In this document: one piece after another, positions 6,081 through 11,147 of the stretch | Position numbering within the stretch: position 1 is the first letter of the stretch | Layout of the letters: each line of letters opens with the position of its first letter | From: Ignavibacteriales bacterium | GTDB taxonomy: Bacteria > Bacteroidota > Ignavibacteria > UBA10030 | Assembly: GCA_016207365.1 (NCBI GenBank) | Contig: JACQPU010000219.1 | Location: forward strand, 1-11,147 | Length of the DNA stretch: 11,147 nt | Direction of reading: 5' to 3' | Program-made: the position numbers and the translations under genes | The notes under the pieces: model-generated | Seen by the model: only the letters and a program-made list of their open reading frames with translations | Database searches by the model: none | What the model was told of the DNA's origin: nothing

Positions 6081-7505
6081 ATGATCAATCCGGTTCTTCC
6101 CATTCTGTTTCTTCTCGTTGTTTCTAGTGCCTCGCTCGCCCAAAAGTCCGCCGAGAGGCAATTTGCATTACGTGTTTCCGTTGATACATTGCGAAATCAC
6201 GTGCAGACACTGGTCAAAATGGGAAACCGGTGGGGTGGCACACCATCCGGCAATCGTTCTGCCCGTTGGGTTGCGGCCACTATGAAGCGGTACGGACTCA
6301 CGGCGGAGGTCGAGCAGGATCCGCAACGACTTGTCTATACGCACGAGCGATGGACGCTTCGGGTTGTCAATCCCTCCAGACTGCGCCGTCTTATCCGCAA
6401 TGACTGGCTTGCGGGATTCTCTCCCTCGCTGGTTCCAACGACTGCGCTGTTGGCAGACCTGGACGTCGATAATATGGATTTGACAGGCAAAGCTGTCGTT
6501 ACTGATCGGTTGGTTACGGAAGATTTGTACGAGGAGCTTGCTAAGAAGGGAGCAATTGCGATTCTCTCGTTTGCTCCGGGGGATTCGACAATTTATCCCG
6601 ACTGGGCCATGATCACGCCTCTGCCGGCGTCGCAATCGAATGCGATCCCGCTCTACAATATTTCGTATCGGAACGGCTCAGTCTTGCGGAATGAACTTTC
6701 AAGAGGTACAAGCATCCGGATTGCATTGAGCTCCCGCACAGTAATCAAGGAAGGTGCGCCAAAAACCGTCGTCGGACGAATTCGCGGGACCGGAGCGGGC
6801 CGGTACATTGTGTGCGCCCATGGCGATTCGGATGCAGGGGGTCCCGGGGCTGATGACAATGCCTCCGGCGTTGCGGGCGTGCTTGAGGTCGCAAGGGTGC
6901 TTTCCACAATGGTGCAAACCCGAGCTATCCGAAAACCGGTCCACACGATTGAATTTGTCGTGTGGGGCAGCGAATACTATTCCTCAGAGCATTTCGTTCG
7001 TCGCCAGGGGGAGGAACTGCGGACGATCAGGGGAGTTTTGAATTATGACCAAATCGGGACGGGGGCTACACGGAATTGCATTTACTTTGAGGCGAACGAT
7101 GTTCCTCACAACAAGAATCTCCTTTCCATACTTAACTCTATCGGGGAGCAGTACGCAGGACGGAAGGGTTTCTGGCAGGAAGCCACAACAAACCCGTCGC
7201 AGGGCGGAACTGATTCCTACGTGTTTCTCCCCGAACATCTTTCGCGACTCGACGCTCCGCTGGTGCTGATTCCGTCGGTGACTATCTATACGGCCGCTTG
7301 GAACACTCTCAGGAGAATTCCGCAAACGGAAGGGTGGTCGTCGAAGGCATGGAAGGGTCCACAAGACACGGTGGTGATCGATTTTTCCCGGTACTATCAC
7401 TCGTCCCGCGACGTTCCGGAGCTTACGACCGAGCGAGAGCCCTTCAACATGGTGTGGGCTGTGAAGGCAGTTGGGATTTCCCTCCTCAGGCTCGCCTGGG
7501 AATGA
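6081..7505 (+). CDS. Secreted M28-family metallopeptidase-like protein
   Basis: 474-residue protein with a hydrophobic N-terminus (residues 4-20) and a plausible signal peptidase cut after SLA at position 20. The short n-region lacks Lys or Arg, which is unusual. Residues about 100-210 look like a PA-type insert (DLTGKAVVTDRLVTED..., KKGAIAILSF), common in secreted M28 aminopeptidases. The catalytic part shows His247 and Asp249 (HGDSD), the bridging Asp259 (ADDNASG), Glu298 (WGSEYY), Asp323 (NYDQIG) and His440 (YHSSRD). These match the usual M28 pattern except that the second Glu of the EE pair, normally a zinc ligand, is Tyr299. Activity may therefore be altered or lost. No Shine-Dalgarno is visible before the ATG at 6081, but no better start exists. 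It lies between a terminator and a new promoter, so it is probably transcribed alone. Substrate unknown. Confidence 0.85.
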   Translation: MINPVLPILFLLVVSSASLAQKSAERQFALRVSVDTLRNHVQTLVKMGNRWGGTPSGNRSARWVAATMKRYGLTAEVEQDPQRLVYTHERWTLRVVNPSRLRRLIRNDWLAGFSPSLVPTTALLADLDVDNMDLTGKAVVTDRLVTEDLYEELAKKGAIAILSFAPGDSTIYPDWAMITPLPASQSNAIPLYNISYRNGSVLRNELSRGTSIRIALSSRTVIKEGAPKTVVGRIRGTGAGRYIVCAHGDSDAGGPGADDNASGVAGVLEVARVLSTMVQTRAIRKPVHTIEFVVWGSEYYSSEHFVRRQGEELRTIRGVLNYDQIGTGATRNCIYFEANDVPHNKNLLSILNSIGEQYAGRKGFWQEATTNPSQGGTDSYVFLPEHLSRLDAPLVLIPSVTIYTAAWNTLRRIPQTEGWSSKAWKGPQDTVVIDFSRYYHSSRDVPELTTEREPFNMVWAVKAVGISLLRLAWE

Positions 7506-7513
7506 CCTGTTTC

Positions 7514-7542
7514 TTGACAACCGGAGTGAATTTCCGTACCAT
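7514..7542 (+). promoter_or_regulatory. Candidate sigma-70-like promoter for the zinc ribbon-folP cluster
   Basis: A perfect TTGACA (7514-7519), a 17-base spacer, then TACCAT (7537-7542; 4/6 to TATAAT). It sits in the 55-base gap between the peptidase stop and the small zinc ribbon gene, giving a very short leader of roughly 12 bases. No terminator is visible between the peptidase stop and this site. Confidence 0.5.
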
Positions 7543-7560
7543 ATCACCACCAAGGTGCAG

Positions 7561-7725
7561 ATGCAGAACAGTGACTCTCCAGAAGACCGGTTATCATCGG
7601 CTCCCGAAAAGCCCGGGCCTCATTATTGGCAGTACTGTGTGAATTGCGGAACGTTGCTTGAGGGGTGGCGATGCAAACTGGTGTGCCCAAAATGTGGTTT
7701 CTATCATTCCTGCAGCGAGCCCTGA
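7561..7725 (+). CDS. Small zinc ribbon protein, six cysteines
   Basis: 54-residue protein with a disordered, Pro/Ser/Glu-rich N-terminus (1-20) and a compact Cys-rich C-terminal half (22-54). Cysteines are at 26, 29, 38, 42, 45 and 51: two CxxC knuckles (CVNC and CPKC) that can hold one zinc, plus Cys38 in the RCKLVC stretch and Cys51 in the final HSCSEP. The pattern CxxCG...RCKLVCPxCG(F/Y)xxSC recalls a widespread family of very short, uncharacterised bacterial proteins. The open frame extends upstream to 7471, but that part overlaps the peptidase gene in another frame; the ATG at 7561 is preceded by AAGGTG (7552-7557) and starts outside the peptidase. It lies just upstream of folP, probably co-transcribed. 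Function unknown; RNA-, DNA- or protein-binding is only a guess from the fold. Confidence 0.8.
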   Translation: MQNSDSPEDRLSSAPEKPGPHYWQYCVNCGTLLEGWRCKLVCPKCGFYHSCSEP

Positions 7726-7787
7726 TCGGATCGCTCTACACTCCGCGAGCTCTCGCCCAATCAAACCCAGCTTTGTCTCTTTGCTGA

Positions 7788-8645
7788 ATGTCTTCTCCAG
7801 CGCACAGCATTGGAACAGTGTATGAGTTCCGTCGGAAGGCGTATGACTTAGGGGCGAGGACTCACATCATGGGCGTTCTGAACGTCACTCCCGATTCGTT
7901 TTCGGACGGAGGGCGATACTTGAGTGTGGGTGATGCTGTAGGGCGGGGGATTGCGATGGTGGAAGAAGGGGCGGATTTTTTGGATATCGGGGGCGAATCG
8001 AGCCGGCCGGGGTCGGACCCGATTTCTGTGGACGAAGAACTTCGGCGGATCCTTCCTGTCATCGAACGTCTTACGAAGGCCGTTTCGATTCCAATCTCAG
8101 TCGATACATACAAAGCGGAAGTTGCTCGTCGAGCCCTTGAAGCAGGCGCTTCGCTTGTGAACGATATTTCGAGTCTGACAATGGATCCCATGATGCGGGA
8201 TGTCGTAGTCGAGCGTGGAGAAGGTGTGGTCCTCATGCATATGAGGGGAATCCCGAAAACAATGCAGGAACGTCCACACTATGATAACGTGGTAGCTGAA
8301 ATCAAATCGTTTCTTGAAAAACAGGCAACGCTTGCGCGGAAGGCGGGTATCCGGCAGGTCATTATCGACCCGGGAATTGGATTTGGTAAAACGCTGGAAC
8401 ACAACCTTGAGATTCTAAAGAAGCTGAAGGAGTTTTGCGAGTTGGGTTACCCGGTTCTTGTGGGGCCATCCCGCAAGTCCTTTATCGGCACAATTCTTGA
8501 CCTTCCCCCGACCCAACGACTCGAAGGTACGGCGGCCGCGGTGGCCGTCTCAGCAATGAACGGAGCATCCATCGTTCGGGTGCATGATGTACGGGAGATG
8601 GTGCGGGTAGTGAAGATTGTCGATGCGATCAGGCGTCATGCGTGA
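7788..8645 (+). CDS. folP: FolP, dihydropteroate synthase
   Basis: Joins 6-hydroxymethyl-7,8-dihydropterin diphosphate to p-aminobenzoate to give dihydropteroate in folate synthesis; the target of sulfonamides. 285 residues, a complete TIM barrel. Motifs in order: IMGVLNVTPDSFSDGGRY (27-44), DFLDIGGESSRPGS, ISVDTYKAEVAR, LVNDIS, VLMHMRGIPKTMQ, IIDPGIGFGKT, VLVGPSRKSFIG with the conserved SRKSF, and the C-terminal RVHDV. All pterin- and sulfonamide-site landmarks look intact. The ATG at 7788 follows an in-frame TGA at 7785, so no longer form is possible. It lacks a clear ribosome binding site, and a GTG at 7818 is a weaker alternative. Its 3' end overlaps the glycosyltransferase gene by eight bases. 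No other folate gene is in the window. Confidence 0.97.
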   Translation: MSSPAHSIGTVYEFRRKAYDLGARTHIMGVLNVTPDSFSDGGRYLSVGDAVGRGIAMVEEGADFLDIGGESSRPGSDPISVDEELRRILPVIERLTKAVSIPISVDTYKAEVARRALEAGASLVNDISSLTMDPMMRDVVVERGEGVVLMHMRGIPKTMQERPHYDNVVAEIKSFLEKQATLARKAGIRQVIIDPGIGFGKTLEHNLEILKKLKEFCELGYPVLVGPSRKSFIGTILDLPPTQRLEGTAAAVAVSAMNGASIVRVHDVREMVRVVKIVDAIRRHA

Positions 8646-9309
8646 CACGTGTTACGTGATTATTCCTGCCTTTAACGCAGAGAGGACTCTTTCGCCGCTT
8701 CTGAAATCATTATCGACGGGATCGGGTGTGTGCGAGGTCATCGTGGTTGATGATGGTTCCCGGGACGGAACAGCGGACGTCGCCGCAGCTCAAGGAGCAC
8801 GCGTTGTACGGCATGGACAAAACCGCGGCAAGGGAGCCGCACTGGCGACGGGGATCACGGAGGCATTGAAGGATCGAACGATGGGCTGGGTTGTTACGAT
8901 GGATGCGGATCTTCAGCACGACCCTGGCGATCTTCCCAGATTTTTTGAGGCGCAATTGAAGGGGAACGCGGAGATTTTCGTCGGTTGGCGGCGCCGGATG
9001 AATACCGGAATGCCCCTGGCAAGGATGCTGTCCAATACGATTACGTCATTTCTCGTTTCGGCGAGGACCGGATGTGAAATGGCAGACAGTCAGTGCGGGT
9101 ACAGATTGATTGCACGGGAAGTTCTTGAACGGGTCAGCATTGAATCTGAAGGTTATGAGGCCGAAACCGAACTTCTGATCAAAGCGGCCCGGCTGGGATT
9201 CCGTATTGCCTGGGTCCCGATCCGAACTGTGTATCGAGAGGAACCGAGCTCGATGACACACTGGACCACCACGAAGCGTTTTGTCCAAACACTGATGCGA
9301 GAATACTGA
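8638..9309 (+). CDS. Family 2 glycosyltransferase, dolichol-phosphate-mannose-synthase-like
   Basis: 223-residue GT-A fold transferase of family 2, probably using a nucleotide sugar and a lipid-phosphate or polysaccharide acceptor. Visible: YVIIPAFNAERTLSPLL (6-22), EVIVVDDGSRDGTAD with Asp38-Asp39, QNRGKGAALATG, the metal-binding DAD (89-91) in TMDADLQHDP, and the acceptor-side DSQCGYRLI and EGYEAETELLIKA. The layout matches the DPM/DPG synthase-like subgroup. It lacks C-terminal membrane helices, so it is soluble or peripheral. I chose the ATG at 8638 because YVIIPAFN then sits at the usual distance from the N-terminus; an ATG at 8623 and a TTG at 8617 lie further into folP. It overlaps folP by eight bases and touches pcm with no gap. 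Sugar and acceptor cannot be read from the sequence. Confidence 0.9.
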   Translation: MRDTCYVIIPAFNAERTLSPLLKSLSTGSGVCEVIVVDDGSRDGTADVAAAQGARVVRHGQNRGKGAALATGITEALKDRTMGWVVTMDADLQHDPGDLPRFFEAQLKGNAEIFVGWRRRMNTGMPLARMLSNTITSFLVSARTGCEMADSQCGYRLIAREVLERVSIESEGYEAETELLIKAARLGFRIAWVPIRTVYREEPSSMTHWTTTKRFVQTLMREY

Positions 9310-9951
9310 ATGCCCCGTTTCGACGAAGAACGCAAAGAGATGGTTGCGTTGTTGCGGCAGAGGGGAATTATCAATGAACGAATCCTTTCGGTCATGGAGA
9401 AAGTGGAGAGGCATCTCTTTGTAAAGGAGCCGTTCATTAACAGGGCGTATGACGATACGGCACTGCCAATCGCAAAACAGCAGACAATCTCGCAACCTTA
9501 CACAGGTGCGTTCATGACGCAGGAGTTGGATCCGCAACCCGGCCAGAAAACCCTTGAGATCGGGACAGGATCAGGCTATCAAGCCGTGATTCTTGCGGAA
9601 TTGGGAGCTCGTGTGTTTACCATTGAGCGACATATGGACCTGTTTCTTCAGGCCCGGAAACTGTTCGAGCGGTTCGGATATCGGATAGCGACCCTCTGCG
9701 GGGATGGCACAGTGGGATGGTCTGAGTTTGCGCCGTACGACCGCATTGTTGTCACAGCGGCCGCTCCGGAAGTGCCGGAGCCGCTGCTCCAACAACTTGC
9801 CGACGGCGGAAAGCTTGTTATTCCTGTGGGAGGATTGGATTTGCAGAAACTGTATAGTATTACGAAGACGCCCGACGGCTTTGAGCGGAAGGAAGTGTAC
9901 GGGTTCAAGTTTGTGCCGCTCATAGGCAAGAAAGGGTGGAACGGTAAATAA
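9310..9951 (+). CDS. pcm: Pcm, protein-L-isoaspartate O-methyltransferase
   Basis: Uses S-adenosylmethionine to methylate L-isoaspartyl residues in aged proteins, starting their repair to aspartate; cytosolic. 213 residues, the usual bacterial length. Motifs: YDDTALPIAKQQTISQPY (47-64), containing the TxS substrate loop of the family; the SAM-binding motif I LEIGTGSGYQ (82-91); the acidic residue of motif post-I in FTIERH; GDGTVGW; YDRIVVTAAAPEVPEPLLQQL; GGKLVIPVG; and the C-terminal FVPLIGKKGW. The ATG at 9310 directly follows the TGA of the glycosyltransferase gene, so translation is probably coupled. All signature residues are present and nothing suggests inactivity. Confidence 0.96.
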   Translation: MPRFDEERKEMVALLRQRGIINERILSVMEKVERHLFVKEPFINRAYDDTALPIAKQQTISQPYTGAFMTQELDPQPGQKTLEIGTGSGYQAVILAELGARVFTIERHMDLFLQARKLFERFGYRIATLCGDGTVGWSEFAPYDRIVVTAAAPEVPEPLLQQLADGGKLVIPVGGLDLQKLYSITKTPDGFERKEVYGFKFVPLIGKKGWNGK

Positions 9952-9965
9952 GGGCTTGAAGAGCT

Positions 9966-9984
9966 GGGAAGGGGGAATCTTCCC
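9966..9984 (+). other. Small hairpin in the miaA leader
   Basis: GGGAAG (9966-9971) and CTTCCC (9979-9984) form a perfect 6-bp stem with the 7-base loop GGGGAAT, within the 45-base pcm-miaA gap. It ends directly before a weak GAGAG ribosome binding site (9985-9989) and the TTG start. There is no T tract, so it is not a terminator. It could modulate miaA translation, or be chance. Confidence 0.35.
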
Positions 9985-9996
9985 GAGAGTATTACC

Positions 9997-10923
9997 TTGA
10001 AAAAGATCCTTGCGCTTGTTGGGCCAACGGCAGCGGGAAAAACGCGCCTGTCTCTTATTCTCGCCACAAGGCTCCACGCCGAGATTGTCTCCGCTGATTC
10101 CCGTCAGATTTACCGGTATCTCACCATCGGAACGTCCAAACCTTCTGATGAGGATCGGCGGGCAGTTCCCCACCATTTCATCGATACCCATGATCCGAGT
10201 GATTTGTACAGCGCCGGATTGTACGGTCGCGAGGCACGCAATGCGATTCATGAGATCATCAGAAGGGGGAAAACACCAATTATTGTCGGAGGGTCAGGCC
10301 TGTATATCCGCGCACTTGTTGATGGTTTGTTTGAAGGGCCGGGGGCCAATGAGGAAATCAGGAAATATTTGGAGTTGAGGTTGAAAACTGAAGGTATCGG
10401 TCAATTAATCCGAGACCTTGAGCATGTTGACCCGGATACGGCGGGAAGGATGCGTGTGGAGCCGAAGGCAAGAAGGATAATTCGGGCTCTCGAGGTGTAT
10501 TACTCAACGGGAGTGTCGCTTTCACGCCACCATACGAAACAGAATCGCACACAGGATCTCAACGTACTGCAAGTTGGCCTTGAATGGGATCGCCAGCTCC
10601 TTTATCGACGAATCAACGAGCGCGTGCTGCAGATGATACGCAGCGGATTGGAGGACGAGGCACGCTGGCTTTTGGAACGGTATGACCGCCGGCTCAATGC
10701 GCTCAACACCGTTGGGTACAAGGAAATGTTCGACTTCATTCAGGGGAAGAAGGATCTTGAGTCCACAGTCTCTCTCATGAAGCAGAACACCCGACGTTTT
10801 GCCAAACGTCAGGTAACATGGTTTCGGTCTGATCGCCGAATTCGATGGATTGCTCTGAATGAGGAACGGGACTGGGAGGAGGTCGCCGAACGCGTATTGC
10901 GGTTGTTGCAGAAGGAGGGATGA
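9997..10923 (+). CDS. miaA: MiaA, tRNA dimethylallyltransferase (TTG start)
   Basis: Transfers a dimethylallyl group to N6 of A37 in tRNAs that read codons starting with U; acts in the cytosol. 308 residues, typical. Motifs: P-loop GPTAAGKT (9-16), SADSRQIYR with catalytic Asp34, IGTSKP, HHFIDTHDP, IIVGGSGLYIRALVDGL, RIIRALEVYYSTG, and the C-terminal NTVGYKEM and TRRFAKRQVTWFR. The start must be the TTG at 9997: the frame is closed upstream by the pcm stop at 9949-9951, there is no ATG or GTG in between, and the P-loop then lies at its normal N-terminal place. A weak GAGAG at 9985-9989 is the only ribosome binding site. A rare start and a hairpin just upstream suggest low translation. The adjacent tRNA-Pro is not a substrate, since it has G37. 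Confidence 0.96.
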   Translation: MKKILALVGPTAAGKTRLSLILATRLHAEIVSADSRQIYRYLTIGTSKPSDEDRRAVPHHFIDTHDPSDLYSAGLYGREARNAIHEIIRRGKTPIIVGGSGLYIRALVDGLFEGPGANEEIRKYLELRLKTEGIGQLIRDLEHVDPDTAGRMRVEPKARRIIRALEVYYSTGVSLSRHHTKQNRTQDLNVLQVGLEWDRQLLYRRINERVLQMIRSGLEDEARWLLERYDRRLNALNTVGYKEMFDFIQGKKDLESTVSLMKQNTRRFAKRQVTWFRSDRRIRWIALNEERDWEEVAERVLRLLQKEG

Positions 10924-10930
10924 GCAGGAT

Positions 10931-10962
10931 TTTGCATTTCGACAGATTCTTGGATATATTTC
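10931..10962 (+). promoter_or_regulatory. Candidate promoter of the tRNA-Pro gene
   Basis: Two readings of the same place. As sigma-70: TTGCAT (10932-10937), a 17-base spacer, TATATT (10955-10960; 5/6). As a Bacteroidota-type promoter: TTTG (10931-10934), 20 bases, TATATTTC (10955-10962), one base off TAnnTTTG. Transcription would start near 10967, leaving a leader of about 27 bases before the mature tRNA. Confidence 0.5.
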
Positions 10963-10993
10963 GCTTTATAGGGCATACGTAGAAAAGCTCGTT

Positions 10994-11068
10994 CGGGGCG
11001 TGGCGCAGCCTGGCTAGCGCGCTTGGTTCGGGACCAAGAGGCCGCGAGTTCGAATCTCGCCGCCCCGA
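10994..11068 (+). tRNA. tRNA-Pro (anticodon CGG)
   Basis: A full cloverleaf of 75 bases can be drawn. Acceptor CGGGGCG (10994-11000) pairs with CGCCCCG (11061-11067). D stem GCGC/GCGC (11003-11006, 11017-11020). Anticodon stem CTTGG/CCAAG (11022-11026, 11034-11038) with loop TTCGGGA, anticodon CGG at 11029-11031 and G37. Five-base variable loop. T stem GCGAG/CTCGC (11044-11048, 11056-11060) with loop TTCGAAT. The C1-G72 pair and A73 discriminator are proline identity features. The 3' CCA is not encoded and must be added after transcription. It reads CCG codons. Confidence 0.97.
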
Positions 11069-11098
11069 CACAATGCAACTTCTTGAGAAGGCACACTT

Positions 11099-11130
11099 GC
11101 CCCGCACTTGACGTGTGGGGTTTGTTGTTT
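11099..11130 (+). terminator. Intrinsic terminator after tRNA-Pro
   Basis: An 8-bp stem, CCCCGCAC (11100-11107) with GTGTGGGG (11113-11120), containing one G-T wobble and the loop TTGAC, followed by the T-rich TTTGTTGTTT (11121-11130). It lies about 31 bases after the tRNA, and no second tRNA precedes it, so the tRNA appears to be transcribed as a single-gene unit. Confidence 0.8.
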
Positions 11131-11147
11131 AAAACCCGTGTATTTAC

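Noticed and set aside
7471..7560. Upstream part of the zinc ribbon open frame
   Set aside because: It overlaps the peptidase gene in another frame and has no signals. The ATG at 7561 lies just after a plausible ribosome binding site.
7726..7787. Inverted GCGAG/CTCGC near 7745-7756 before folP
   Set aside because: The loop would be only two bases and there is no T tract, so neither a terminator nor a regulatory element can be supported.
9571..10251. 226-codon open frame on the minus strand
   Set aside because: It is antisense to pcm and miaA, both clear genes with intact motifs. The translation is Arg/Pro-rich with no recognisable domain.
1..11147. Mobile elements, CRISPR arrays, phage or defence systems
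   Set aside because: I saw no direct-repeat arrays, transposase or integrase motifs, or inverted repeats flanking gene blocks. The tRNA-Pro is followed by a terminator and the window ends too soon to judge whether it serves as an integration site.

Overview
This is a conserved, housekeeping-type stretch of bacterial chromosome in which every gene is on the + strand and spacing is tight. I see no mobile elements, CRISPR arrays, phage genes or defence genes. GC content looks slightly above 50%, and several genes have clear Shine-Dalgarno sequences. I cannot identify the organism. The secreted M28 peptidase, the soluble PuuD-N-type membrane protein and a promoter-like TTTG-N20-TATATTTC upstream of the tRNA fit a member of the Bacteroidota/Chlorobiota/Ignavibacteriota side of the tree, but this is a weak inference. 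SufU, rather than SufE, as the sulfur carrier and the frequent strong ribosome binding sites argue against a typical Bacteroides-like genome.

Region 1 (1-4444) is a SUF iron-sulfur cluster assembly operon: sufC (5' end outside the window), sufD, sufS, sufU, a SufA/IscA-type carrier and a SufT-type (MIP18/DUF59) protein. Four of the five junctions are stop/start overlaps (ATGA or TGATG), which points to translational coupling. The exception, the SufA-type gene, has a strong AAGGAGG site. SufC and SufD belong to the SufBCD scaffold (sufB is presumably just upstream). SufS mobilises sulfur from cysteine, SufU relays it, and the SufA and SufT types act in delivery and maturation.

Region 2 (4503-6020) holds a seven-helix membrane protein related to the membrane domain of PuuD urate oxidase but without its cytochrome c part, followed by an Fe/Mn superoxide dismutase. 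I see no convincing terminator between sufT and sod. The first one lies at 5988-6020, after sod, so iron-sulfur assembly, the membrane protein and superoxide detoxification may share a transcription unit.

Region 3 (6019-7505) is a secreted M28-type metallopeptidase with its own candidate promoter. One expected zinc ligand position appears to be Tyr instead of Glu.

Region 4 (7514-10923) starts with a consensus-like promoter and carries a 54-residue six-cysteine zinc ribbon protein, folP (dihydropteroate synthase), a family 2 glycosyltransferase, pcm (L-isoaspartyl methyltransferase) and miaA (tRNA A37 prenyltransferase, TTG start). folP, the glycosyltransferase and pcm overlap or abut.

Region 5 (10931-11147) is a monocistronic-looking tRNA-Pro(CGG) unit with a candidate promoter and an intrinsic terminator. 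I found no clearly new multi-gene system. The best leads are the suf-PuuD-N-sod linkage, the altered M28 active site, the SOD metal-selectivity residues and the small zinc ribbon protein.
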